A stretch of DNA of 64,000 bases, taken from NCBI GenBank assembly GCA_030789695.1, contig CM061133.1:94977528-95041527 (forward strand). The letters run 5' to 3'. A program made the position numbers and the translations under genes. Positions within the stretch are counted from its first letter, which is position 1; every line of letters begins with the position of its first letter. Below, one piece after another: positions 41,465-52,328 of this stretch. The notes under the pieces were generated by a model. That model made no database searches and was not told where the DNA came from. It saw nothing but the letters and a program-made list of their open reading frames with translations. Origin of the DNA: Scilla litardierei (lineage: Eukaryota; Streptophyta; Magnoliopsida; Asparagales; Asparagaceae).

Positions 41465-42334
41465 GGGTTTTTAGCATATCTGTCCCTTAACGCTTGCATA
41501 TGTTGATATATGTCCCTCAAATCTTCGTATTTGCTCATAAGTCCCTCAAATTTTAAACGTTAACCTTTAATAGTCCCTCCATCTTGTTTTTTGTTAAAAA
41601 GTTATATTAACTAACGATTAATTAACGATTATAGTTAGTTAATTAAGAAATTACGTTTAATTAATCATTAACCCATTAACCCCCCTAATTAAGGGTTAAT
41701 TACCCCCACCCAAAAACAGTGAGAGGGGGCGGCGCCACCTCCCCCCCCCCCTCCGTGAGGGGGTGCCGCCCCTCCCCCCAGAAAACATGGGGATGGGGCG
41801 GCTCTCCCTCCCCCTCCGCCTCAGACAGCGGAGGGGGAGACCCCCCCCCCCCCCCCCACGCCGAAAACAGGGAGAGGGGGCAGTGCCCCTCCCACCAGAA
41901 AATAAGGGGAGGGAGCGCTGACCCTCCCCCTCCGCCTCAGACAGCACAGGGGGAGGGGACACTGCCCCTCCCCCGCCCCCAAAACAGGGGGTTGGGGGAG
42001 GGGCGCGGCCCCCTCCACATCTGCCTCAGGCGAGGCGGAGGGGGAGGGGGCACCGCCCCTCCCCCCCAGAGAACTAGGGGGTTGGGGGAGGGGGCGCCGC
42101 CCCTCCCCCACCTAACACTAACCCTAACCCCTAAACCTAAACCTAACCCTAACCCCCAATTAACTCCTTAATCTAACGGAACATTCCCATTCTGTTAGAT
42201 TTTAACAGAAATTTAGAGAGAGTGGCTATTAAGGTTACAAGTTTAAAATTTAAGGGACTTGAGAGCAAATACCAAGATTTGAGGGACGGAAATCAAAATA
42301 CTCTAGGTTTAAGGGACATATATGCTAAAAATCC
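41465..42334. mobile_element. Mutator-like non-autonomous TIR transposon with G/C core
   Basis: The ends are inverted repeats: GGGTTTTTAGCATAT at 41465 and, reversed, GGATTTTTAGCATAT at 42334. They stay alignable for about 120 bp (41465-41590 against 42215-42334), with shared blocks such as TCCCTCAAATCTT. The flanks TTTAAAACT (41456-41464) and TTTAAAAAT (42335-42343) form a 9 bp duplication with one mismatch, the length typical of Mutator-like elements. It encodes no transposase. Confidence 0.78.
41700..42160. repeat. G/C-homopolymer tandem core with telomere-like repeats
   Basis: Imperfect units of about 35-90 bp alternate G-runs and C-runs (GGGGGAGGGG, CCCCTCCCCC) with short AAAACA-like spacers. 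The core ends in ACCCTAACCCCTAAACC-like telomeric repeats (about 42113-42160). The reading frames here on both strands are low-complexity Pro/Gly/Ser and are not genes. Confidence 0.85.
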
Positions 42335-42343
42335 TTTAAAAAT

Positions 42344-43264
42344 TATTAAACCTAAATTTTCTATTGGATGCATGACCATTACCTAACGATTGACGATCGG
42401 AGGAGGATTAACGATCTGATGAGGATTGCCAATCGGAAAGAGATCAATATTTGGGGGATTGTTCATTCGGTATCTCAGGCACAAGAAAGAGACCAGAGGG
42501 ATCGAGTTTTGGGGGAGAGGGATTGGACTCGAAATGGGTGGATCGCGATGAAAAGGAGATCAAATGAGTTTAGTTAGCTTTTGGTACGGGTTTCACTGAT
42601 GGCTCTGTTAATGAAACTAAAGGGAGATATTAAGAGGTTTTTAGTGGGGGTTTCATCGACAGGTTCGTTAGTGAAACCACACCATTGTCACTGAAGGGGT
42701 CGTTAGTGATAATAACTTTCGCTAACGGCTTCTTTTTCCATCAATGCAGTCATTGAAAAATCTCAACTTTCGCTAACTGCAGTAGTTTCTCGTCAGTGAA
42801 ACAAAATGCGACATGCCGAAAAAATAAGGCGCCAACCAAGGCACCAATACTGACGGGACTATACGACTATCACTGAATTCATCCATAAAAATATCACAAT
42901 GTGCCCAGCTTTCGTTGACAGAAGCTTCAGTCAGCAAAGTTGGACTTTTGTCGATGGTAGCAGTTAGCGAAATCCGGACTTTTGCTGACGGAGTATTGGC
43001 CATCAGCGAAAACGTTGCGTGTTTTCCAACATTTCACTGATGGAGAGGGATCAATGTAAGCAAAGTTGGACTTTTTCTGACGGGCAGCGATCAGCAAAAA
43101 CAGGACTTTTGCTGATAGCTTATTGGCCATGAGCATAATAGTGTGTTCTTTTGGATGAAGAAAGTTGGAGGTGGAAAGTTGGATTTTGGGGTGTGGTGAT
43201 CCTAGGTAAGGTTACCTCCGGCCTAAATTAATTGTGAGTTATTTTTTAACATTTGATTTTGGGG
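42344..43264. mobile_element. CACTA-like remnant with subterminal repeats (left part)
   Basis: From 42590 to 43140, short motifs such as TTTCGCTAACGG, CTTTTGCTGACGG and TTTCACTGATGG recur in both orientations, as in subterminal regions of CACTA transposons. CCAACATTTCACTGATGG at 43026-43043 recurs at 55728-55745, so one original element was probably split by the two LTR insertions between. I do not find CACTA termini, so the class is a guess. No gene is supported. Confidence 0.45.
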
Positions 43265-45198
43265 TGTGATAATGACCGGCGCCCCGTTCACGGTTTGGGC
43301 GCGGTGTCGTTTTACCGCAAGTGCACAGTTAGTGTATGGTGCAGGTTTATCGAACTCAGTGAGGTGGATGGCTTGAATGGCTACTAGCCATGCCTGGGTT
43401 GTGTGATAGCTATGCAGATAATATGGGTGAGTAGTGAAGAAATAAAAGAAATAAATAAAAAAGACAAGAAATGAATCCCTGCTAACACGGGCTAGAGCAC
43501 TCATGACACTTGGCATTTGACTTGACCCAGGGTGAGACATTCCCCATAAAGGTGGTACTTAGCATCCATGGGCCCGATATTCCGGTCGCTGCCCAGTACG
43601 CTAGGTCTACCCGGTTCCGGACGGTGGGCATTCACATGTCCATTAACACCCTCCGCAACCGGGAGCATTAAGGCCACAATGATAACTCCCAACATTTCAT
43701 CAAAGCCTTCCAACGCGTGAGGACTCAATGTCAACACTGGGGGCGTGAGCTGTGGCTAGGGAGTCAACCGCCAAGTTTATTCCCCTTTGGACCGACGGTC
43801 AGAGGCGGTCTTTCTCCCGCCAATGACAACGAAACGCCCCCGCGTAACCCTAATGGCCAAATAGGTCGAATGTGATTTCTAGCAATACATCAAAGAGGAT
43901 CTTGACTGGACAAGACACCGGACCCAAATCCCCAACACATCTAGTGTGTTGCCATATGAATTGGACTCAGATTGCTAGAAATCCCATTGACACATTCCAT
44001 CGAACACATAACATACAATCAAGTCAAATGTAGATTCCAAGCATCAATCCTACTCTAACCCATATTAGGGTTTATCAAACACTACTCAATGATGAAGAAC
44101 ATGATAGCAATCAATAAATCCAAAAAAACATTCATCATCGAGCAAAATGAAAATAATACAAAACAATAGAAATAGGAAAAGAAATACTTATCTTGCCATT
44201 GAATCTTCAATCCTTTACAAGATTTATTGAAGTAGAAAACCTAATCTAACCTAACCTAAAGTTCCCAAGAAATGGGGAGAAAACTGCTGAAAAAATGGGA
44301 GAAGTCGTCCCACAAGTCGTGCACAATCTCCTATAAATAAGCCCCCACAAACCCTTAATAGTTCGGGTCCAAAAACCCACTAAAACTGCTAAAACAGGGA
44401 CAACCGATCGGGTGGAAGTTCACCCGATCAGTTGGAAATAAACAGAGACTAAACTGCTAAAAATTGGCTCAACCGATCGGCCACCCGGACACCCAGCCGA
44501 TCGGGTGAAATGAAAATCCAGACAGCACTCAATTTCAGCACACAGATGCGCTCAGAAAATTCCAGAAAAATGTAGAAAATTAGGATTTGGGCATGCGACC
44601 TATCGTTGGAATGCTAATGACGATGCAGACCTAAAAAATAAGAGATCAACCAAAATCCCTCTGGAATGATAGCAGATCTTCAATGAATGAGCAGCAGTGT
44701 GCGAAAGGGGAAGAAAAGGCCACCCGATCGGTTGAAATATCAACCGATCGGGTGAGCTGACATTCGCTTTGGCCAGCGGGCTTCAAAAGCATCAACCGAT
44801 CATTGAGGAGAGCGGGTGGCGTGACCGGGTCGTCGTTTGTTGATTTTCAGCTTCAGATGAACCGATCGGGTGATATGTCACCCGATCGGTTGGAATTAAG
44901 CCCAAAAAGACAGGGAGCTCTGTTGATCTCACTCGATCACTGAACCAATCGGGTGAGCTGCTCTTCACTTCAGCTCCTGTCTGGGTCGGATACGCGTGCA
45001 TCAACCGATCGGGTGGCTGTGTCCACCCGATCGGTTGAGGGCTGAAACATGGATTTCTTCATCGTTTGGCCCTCTGGATCGCGCGTGACTCCTCCCGTTG
45101 CTCCGGGGACTCATGATATCTTCTTTATACGTCCCCAATGCTAGCAATCTCCTGCATTTATACAAAAACACAAAGAAGTGAAACAAAACTAAAAATCA
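43265..45198 (-). repeat. minus-strand Athila-like LTR (solo or truncated)
   Basis: Read on the minus strand, its end has TGTGCACTTGCGGTAAAACG, matching the end of the LTR at 60189 (GCGCTTGCGGTAAAAC). A TATA-like TTATTTATAG lies at 44331-44340, and the CCGATCGG palindromes at 44404-45034 lie upstream of it. No polypurine tract or internal region is seen beside it. Left boundary TGTGATAATG is by analogy. The right boundary (45198) is uncertain and no target duplication was confirmed. Confidence 0.6.
44404..45034. repeat. CCGATCGG palindrome cluster
   Basis: At least nine exact CCGATCGG cores occur, mostly as CAACCGATCGGGTG or its reverse CACCCGATCGGTTG (44404, 44473, 44497, 44724, 44744, about 44861 and 44880, 45005, 45027). 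The copy nearest the TATA-like box starts 64 bp from it. Confidence 0.88.
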
Positions 45199-45362
45199 CT
45201 AGAGAAAGGGTACGGAACGATGGAAAACAACAGAAAATCACAACGAAGACGTGTGTGAATGTATAAAATATAAACGCACGTCAGATAACCCCAATATTCT
45301 CACCCGAGGTGACCACACACCTTGAGGGCCCCACCGAAGCTAGGATTCTTTGGTAATCCTAG
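45199..45362. other. spacer containing the hairpin target of Tat element C
   Basis: No gene. AAGCTAGGATT (45337-45347) pairs with AATCCTAG (45355-45362) plus CTT, which now lies at 55535 beyond the inserted element. The target duplication CCTAG is part of this stem. Confidence 0.6.
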
Positions 45363-46300
45363 TGTTTAAGGATGTTTTCTCACTACGGGCTCGTTGACCT
45401 TCGTCTGGACAGTCAACGTGGTCAAGGGGTCGAAGGGATCCCTTGGTTACACCTAGCTCGTGTGCTCTCGGCATGGGTAGGCGAAGGATCCGTGGTTGAG
45501 CAGATGCTACTTATGGGAGAGTCGGCCTTCAGACGACGTGGAGACGAGGGGAAGCCTCGGTTCCAGGTCGGTTGCTCAGCCTCGGCTAGACTAGCGTCGA
45601 GGGGAAGCCTCGGTGCTTTGATTGCTCCCTGGTCCTAAGTGACGTCGGCTCGTGCTGACGACGCGTGGGTCTGCTCCGCTCCGAGGGATAGCCTCGGAGC
45701 CTCGGTTCAGCTCCTTCCTAGACAGATAACAAAGCTCGTCAGGGGGGGCTAGACCTTGGTTCTGGCCAAGTCCCCTCCGATGCTTAAGTCATATCAAGGT
45801 CTGATGAGAGCCCAGCGGGGTAGGTACGACTCGAGAGGAGACCGATACGCTGACCCTCGATCCGCACAGAGGAAGGGAAATTATGCCAAAAAGTAAGGTC
45901 GTTGATGGTGTACCTCAGAGTTGATTACCTGGGATTCGATCCTCCCTCCCGGTTGCCCCCGCCATCCCCTTATATGGTCCGAGCCACGATTGCCCCCGAT
46001 CCACGTCCTTCGTCTGCCTCCACTCACGCCCCCGCGATCCCCCTCCTTCAAGGCGCATGTGTGCATCGTGAGGAGAGTTGATTAACAGGCTCCTTAATGG
46101 TCATTAAGGAGCCGCGAATTCAGGGGAACATCTGTCTCTGGGAAGCATGAGCTGATCATGCATCCCCTGGGCTAGGCCGGTTTGATTTCGGGATTTATCC
46201 GTGGGCCTCGTCAAGCGGGCCTGATCTCACTCGTAGGCCTCCCGTTCTTGGCTGGGTCTCGGGCCTCTGTTACTTGGGCTTCTCCAAAATAGTTGTATCA
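45363..46300 (-). repeat. 3' LTR of Tat element C
   Basis: On the plus strand it runs TGTTTAAGGATG to GTTGTATCA (938 bp). It matches 55056-55529 except for about 460 bp (roughly 45445-45900) absent from the other copy. That extra piece contains GGGGAAGCCTCGG repeats. Confidence 0.88.
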
Positions 46301-46662
46301 ATTGCCCCTATCATCCGAGCCTTTCAGGTTCAGCCAGTTCGGTTCAGGCGATGTGACTATTGGGGATTTGATAGGCACATCAGTCGAGGCCAGCCCATTA
46401 AATGGGGGTCATCATGAAGCGGTCCGTTTGCACTTCTCCTGGTGTGGGATTCGAAGTGCCGTTGGTCTTCAGATGCCGCCACGTGCTCCCTTTCGGACGA
46501 TTGGGATTCCACGATTGCCTTCCATATAATGACATCAGCCTCCCAAGTTTCAATTCTTTCGCGCATTTCCTCTTGATCCTAGTTTTGCAAGCTCCTTCTC
46601 TACGTCGTCTTTCTTCCTTCGGATCCTTTTCAAGGTAACCTCTTTTCTTCTTCTTTTGCCCC
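46301..46662. other. spacer between 3' LTR and antisense ORF
   Basis: No gene. The minus-strand sequence beside the LTR (GATGATAGGGGCAAT) is a weak polypurine tract for element C. On the plus strand this stretch would hold the promoter of the antisense ORF; no clear TATA box is seen. Confidence 0.4.
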
Positions 46663-48803
46663 ATGGCTACGCTTAGGATAGGCGATTCGGCGTCGGGATC
46701 AAGGGACCCCCCGGCGCTCGAGTCTGGCAATATCCGGCCTCTGGGACCCATCATCCCCTCAGGGACACGCCATGTCCAGGACAAGGGGAAGAGAAAGCTT
46801 TTCACGGACCCCGTCGGTGATGACGTGGCTCGGGCCGTCCAGAGGTTCGATGTTCCCTCGGCGGCCCTTGGGTCGCCGTCTAAGGCCCCCCCTTCCTGGT
46901 GGTTACGGAGATCCGGGAGAAGTATTTATGTCATCTGTACGACGTCCGGATTCCCTTTAACGACGAGCGGATTTTCCTCCCGCGGAGTAATGAGGTTGGC
47001 GTCTACGTCGAGATGTTTTGTTTGGGACTCCGTTTCCCCCTTCATCCCTTCATCATCCAGGTCATGGAATTCCTGATGGTATCCTTGTGCCACTTGACTC
47101 TGTATTCCATCGCGGTGCTGACCGGGTTCATCATGATCTGTCGCACCCATGGCTTGGAGCCGTCTCTGCCTCTTCTCTTTCATTACTATCGGGTTCAGAC
47201 GGTCGGCCAAGGGTCGTGGCAACACCTCCGAGCCCGCGCGGGGAGGGAGTGTTTGCTCGGTCTACCCCGCTGGGTAGGAGACTGGAGCTCGAGCTATGTT
47301 TTCATTCTCTTCCCTGGGGATACCGAGATCTTGACAGGTTGGGGAGGGTTATGTCAATATAACTTGACATTGACCCTCTCCGAGGCTGATCAGGTAGCCA
47401 TCCGGCTTCTATCGTCTCTTCCCCTAGAGGAGAGGTCCGTCTGGCCTCTGCTGGACGACCTGCTTCTCAAGACTGTTCTGTGGTCTCCCGGGAGGCACTT
47501 TCCTTCTTTCTGTTTTTCCTCTCGCTTACCATGATCTTCTTTTCTTCTGCATAGATGGATGGACGTGAGTTTACCCATAATGTCAATGAACTCATCCGGC
47601 GGGGATCTAGCCGGAGCCGAGGGAACCCATCGGGCCAGGCGCCACGTCGCACCATTGAAGAGGAGGTGTGTCAGGCCGAGCATGCCGTGGGAAGAGTGGA
47701 GCCCGCGGTCGTGGTTATGCCTCCCCTCTTGGCCACGACAGATCTCCCCGAAGGAGAAGCCACGGGGGCCGAACTCCCCCGCCCCGCCCAGGCCGAGGGA
47801 GGTGCCGCGGGAGCCAAGCTGACCCCTCGCGTGCCCGTGAGTAGTCGTGGTGCGGGGCGCAAGTGTTCCCCCTGACATCTGCTGGTCCCAGCAAGAGGAA
47901 GAGGAGGAAGGAGGATGGGGAGACCCGCACTCCGATGGCCCCCGAGATGCCGATGGCCTCCGAAAAAACTCTCCCGCTGACCCTGGTGGCCACTCCCGCT
48001 GTCTCGGCCGAGCCTTCCCTAGTGGGAGCCGGCGACGTGTTGGTGAACATCCTGGCAGGCCCCGAGGTTACCCCCGGGGACTCGGTGTTCGTTGACCGAA
48101 CCGTGGCCAACCAGTTGGCGCACGGCTCTGTCCCCCTGAGGGACCGATCTCTTCTTGAGAGAGCTCCTACTGACACGCTGTCGGACTCCTTAGTCTGGCA
48201 GCTTCAGCAGGTTTGGCCGCCTTTCTGCTCTCAAATCTGTCTTCTGATCTTCCTTTGCATAACTCCTTCCTTTTTGCAGGCCACCGTGATGGCCGTAGAG
48301 GCGCATCGTCGGGCGGCCCGGGCGAGAGACCTCGAGGAGTCCTCAGCCCGGGAGCGCTCAATGGCCGGGGCAGCCGAGGTGGCCGTCCAAGAGGCACGAA
48401 TGGAGGCTCGGCAGCTTCGATGCCGGGTGGATGAGCTTGCTACCCAGGTGATGGACCTCCAGGGGGAACTGGACGACACTCGGAGGTCGGCCCGAGAGGC
48501 GAAAGAGGCGTTCCGCCAGGAGATCTCCAGAGCGAGCTGGCAGACCTGCGTCAGATGACCCGCTTTGTCGAGGAGGTGGAGAGGGGCGTCGACTGGGTCC
48601 TGGGGGCAAGGATCGCGGAGGTCCTTAGGGAAGCCTTCAGCTCCTACGAGGACCTCCTAGCTCCTCGGATCATTGACGTCATCCGAAACTCCTTCCGGTG
48701 GTTTGCGGAGCACGTCCGGCAGCCTCTCCCACCCACAGATCTCCCGCGCTCCGAGCAGGGCGAGGTGCCCGAGGACGCTTCTTCCCATGCCCCGGGGCCT
48801 TAA
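46663..48803 (+). pseudogene. antisense ORF of Tat element (putative gypsy-type transposon protein)
   Basis: Opposite to gag, this frame starts MATLRIGDSASG. A slip at a C7 run (46886-46892) moves it to YDVRIPFNDERIFLPRSNEV, then VEMFCLGLRFPLHPFIIQVMEF, which resembles the Pfam putative gypsy-type transposon domain common in plant Tat elements. Later parts are proline/alanine-rich (47555-48200), then a long acidic-basic coiled coil (VEAHRRAARARDLEESSA to MDLQGELDDTRRSAR), with a second slip near 48530 before VEEVERGVDWVLG and a stop at 48803. A GT-AG segment of 69 bp (48211-48279) looks like an intron. Function unknown; this copy is frameshifted. Confidence 0.72.
48211..48279 (+). other. candidate intron in the antisense ORF
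   Basis: It begins CAGCAG|GTTTGG and ends TTTTTGCAG|GCC. It is pyrimidine-rich and 69 bp long, so it stays open if unspliced. Its translation is a hydrophobic run unlike the charged coiled-coil flanks, which favours an intron. Confidence 0.55.
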
Positions 48804-49259
48804 GCTATTCTATTTTGTTTTCCCCCTTTTTTGGCCTGTAACCTTAAACAATTTATGTATAAAGTTTCTTTGTCGGCCCATGTATTTGTCGTTATTTTTC
48901 TTGTCGTCGGGGGTTTCTGCTTTGCTGGGACCCTCGGTGTCTTCGATCTTAAATTGTGCTTGACCTTGTTGTGAACTCCACGTTTGGCTGGCTTCTCTTT
49001 ATCTCTCGTGGAGAGTGCGAAGGGTCTTTGGGACCCCGGGCCCGTTGGCCCCATAGACTGGGACCTTAGAGGCGCTCTCGGCCAACCAGCCATAGCTCTT
49101 CCTTCATACGTGATACTTGGTTCGCTTAGGTAATCGCCTTGCACGATGTTGGGTTGCCCCTGGTCTCGCAGCCAATCAGGGGGGCTCGTCCCGAGGGAGG
49201 AATCGCATCCAGTCCCTCGGCCGAAGGGATACTTCGGGGCATCATGGATGTCGTCTCCC
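48804..49259 (+). other. sequence after the antisense ORF
   Basis: No gene. TGTATAAAGTTT at about 48855 is a weak polyadenylation-like stretch for the antisense transcript. From about 49145 the sequence grades into the tandem array. Confidence 0.4.
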
Positions 49260-49434
49260 GGCTTATAACCAACCGACGTCCCCGTCAGCTGGGGGAGTTG
49301 CCCCCAGCCTTACGAGCGGGCTCGGCGACCGACCTGCTGGGGAGTTGCTCCCGGCCTTAGGATCGGTCGGATCGGTCGTTCGACGAGGGGGGCTACTCCT
49401 CTGCTTATGACCAACCGATGTCCACGTCTGCTGG

Positions 49435-52328
49435 TGTCACGTTCACCTTCCGACCATGCGTGTTTGCGCGCGTAGCTGTGTTTCGTGTGTATTTTGTGTA
49501 TTTGTTTTTTAATACTGCTTTTCGTAGCTCAGACGCGCGACCGATCTCCGTTTTCGTAACCCTCTTGGAGGCGTGAGCGCCCCGGTATTTTCCTTGTAAT
49601 TTTAGGACGTCGTTTGACCTACCTGCTAAATACTCATTATTAACCTCTAAAAACTTTTGTTAATAAACATTTTTATATATATTATAACCTGTACGTTTTC
49701 TCCTTTTTTTAAAACAAATAAAAGACTTAAATGCTTATTTCTTTTTAAACATTGACCAAACCCACCTCCTATTGACTTACGCATGTTGCAGGGTACCAAA
49801 TGTTTAGTAAAAAAAAAGGATGAAGGAAACAGCTAACCTAAGACTATTAGCCCTAGACCCCACGTGCTGTGTCCCCTCCCCTATATATGTTAGCCTAGGG
49901 TTCTCCTCCTCCGAGAAATCAAATGCGCGCGACGCCCTCTATTTTATTTCGCACAACGCGCCCTGTCCCTCGCGCAACCCTTCCGACGTTATCTCCTACC
50001 TTCGCTCCGACGTTGCTCCGGCCACCCGACCCGACCCCGTCTCTCTTCCCTCAACACCAACCGCTGGGTCTTGGAAACGCCGCATCACCCATAGCTCGGA
50101 GCTCCGGCCAACAAAACTCACCCCGACTCCGGCGCCCCACGGCCTTCCTCCAATGTTTCTCCGACGCTCGCAATCACCCAGCGCCCCAAGCGCAGATCAC
50201 GACGGCCTCGGCGCCGCCCAGGCGTGGCAGCAGCTCGGTCTGCACACGGCGTCGCCGGGCAGCGACAGTCTGCTGTTATTCGCGACAGCGGACGCCCTCA
50301 CTCGGCGGCCTCCCCTCCCTCCGACCTCAAGACCCGCCGGAGATCCGCTCGATGTTACGTCGTGGTCCCCTAGCCACCGTCCGAGGGCTGTGCCGTGACC
50401 CTAGCATGCGTGACTCACCGGTGAGTTTGATGGATTTTTGTGAACCTTGTTTTATGTAGGGCTATTACATTTATTTAAATGATAAGTCTCATAGCTAGCC
50501 TCATAATGATTAGTATGAGATACTGAGTTCTTTTGATGAGCCCATTTAACATGAACAGTAAATAATGCTTGATCACGGATTTGAAAGATAGGTGAGCAAT
50601 GTTAGACAAGTTTATTGAAGAGCCTTCTTTCAATTTTATAAATAGAAATCACGGATAAAGTGCAGACAAGTTTATACCTCTAATTGAAAGCAGTGCCTAT
50701 GCTAAAAAGACAAAGTTTACAAAGGTTTATTATGAGTAAAGTGCATGTTGGCTCATTTTTAGCTTAGGTGTTCTAACTGAAAGCAAATATGTTCTTTTGT
50801 TGCAGATAAGTTTATAATTGTTTAATAGTTGGAATAATACCGTGAGTTCTTTTTTTTTAATAAATGAGGTTGTCTGATAGAGGTATATTGACATATACAT
50901 ATACATATGATATATGTATTAGTACACCTTTATAATCAGTAAGGTATAAGAGTACTTATCGAACAGTTAGTATTAGGGCACGATATTGTTATGTAACATT
51001 GCAACCGATGTGAACAGTAGGCTATACAAGGATTTAGCAAGTTTTTAACAAGTCTTAACTTAATGTGTTAATCCGTTGATACAGATTTACCGTTCTCCTC
51101 GTCACTCGCACCTGGACACCTGAAATCGACCCTATCAGGCAAGTGAAACTTGCCAACTCTTGTGTAGGGCCATGTTTTTAGGCCACTTCCTTGTTTCTAG
51201 CGTAAAAGAGACTAGTCAGTGAAATGATAGCTGGCTAGACGCCTACTTGATCTAGTTTGACAACGAAACTAGATCTGTCACCTAAATTGATCTAGCTTGA
51301 CAACGAAGCTAGATCCAACTCTTTAAACTTGTTAATCATGCATACTAAACTGTCACGTTTACTTTCCTTATCTGTAAGCACTTTTAACTGCCATGCATTG
51401 CATCGTACATGTCATCCAAATTGATTGTTGCATCGTAGCACACGCTACAAAATACTTGTACAATCCGTGTTTCTGTGTTTCCGGCTAGGTGCACCCCTAT
51501 GCCATACTTGTTAAAAACACTTTCTGGCTCGTGGTCCAGAAGCGGGCCTCATGTGTTGGCTAGAAACCAATGCCCGATACACGTGGAGGGGTAGGGATAA
51601 ACGGTTACTTGAGCTTAGGAGTGGCCTGATCCGCCCTCTAGCCAAAGGACGGAATCTCTGTGCACGAGATGCTTACTTTCCTTGTCTTGTACTTGTCTTG
51701 TAAATGCCATGCCATGCTCGTACTGTACCTTACTTTACTTTACCTGTTGCACTCATACTTTAAACTGCCATGTCATCGCATTCATACTAGAACTGCTAGG
51801 TTGTTCACTTTACTTTCAGTTTCCTTGCACAAGTCTCTTGTAGACTTGCTGACATGTGCCCCTTGCTCTTTTGGGTGTCACATGTTAGACCTGAGCCAGA
51901 GACCGTTGCTGAGTACGTGAGGTTTTGCTGACGCTGAGTCTGAGTCCATGGCTGCCCAGGAGGATTTTGGTGGACCCGGTGACCATGCTTTGAGTTTTGT
52001 TGAGCTTTATGTTGTTTTAGGCCTTTTGTTAGTTGTTGGTGCGTAGCACCGTCGTTTGTACTTTGTACTTTTGTTGGCTATGTTTGGGCCTTTAGTCTCT
52101 TACTTCTAGCCTGGTGGTTTTTCTGCGATGTTGGAAACTTATTTTATGGATATTCTGAGATGTTTCTTTTGTCTCATTTCATTATTATTATCTTTGTTTC
52201 GTTCGCGTTGCAAGGACCTGCAGTTTTAAATTTGATCGACGCTTATCGGACTTGCAGCTTTGCAGCTTCAAGTCTGAGCGGACCTTCTCACGCTTCGCCT
52301 CCATATTTTTGGGAAGCGGGGCGTGACA
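49435..52328 (+). repeat. solo LTR related to chromoviruses A and B
   Basis: It begins TGTCACGTTCACC and ends GGGAAGCGGGGCGTGACA, the same last 18 bases as the B right LTR. The target duplication GCTGG lies at 49430-49434 and 52329-52333. Length 2894 bp. Inside are TATATAT (49882), a GC-rich leader (49920-50400), the two-hairpin module (51138-51315) and a diverged version of the acidic ORF end near 51890. No internal region or primer site exists, so it is the product of LTR-LTR recombination. Reading frames in the GC-rich leader are not supported. Confidence 0.92.
51138..51315 (+). promoter_or_regulatory. two-hairpin module, solo LTR (hairpin II doubled)
   Basis: Hairpin I: GGCAAGT and ACTTGCC around GAA (51138-51154). 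Box GTGAAATGATAGC at 51219-51231. Hairpin II copy 1: GATCTAGTTT and AAACTAGATC around GACAACG (51249-51275). Copy 2: GATCTAGCTT and AAGCTAGATC around GACAACG (51289-51315). Stems differ from those of A and B, yet pairing and loop are kept. Confidence 0.75.

Noticed and set aside
41696..42171. Open frames on both strands up to 150 codons
   Set aside because: They are Pro/Gly/Ser translations of G- and C-runs in the Mutator-like core, with no domain.
48211..48279. Possible membrane segment in the antisense ORF
   Set aside because: The hydrophobic run is exactly the 69 bp GT-AG segment and is better explained as an unspliced intron.
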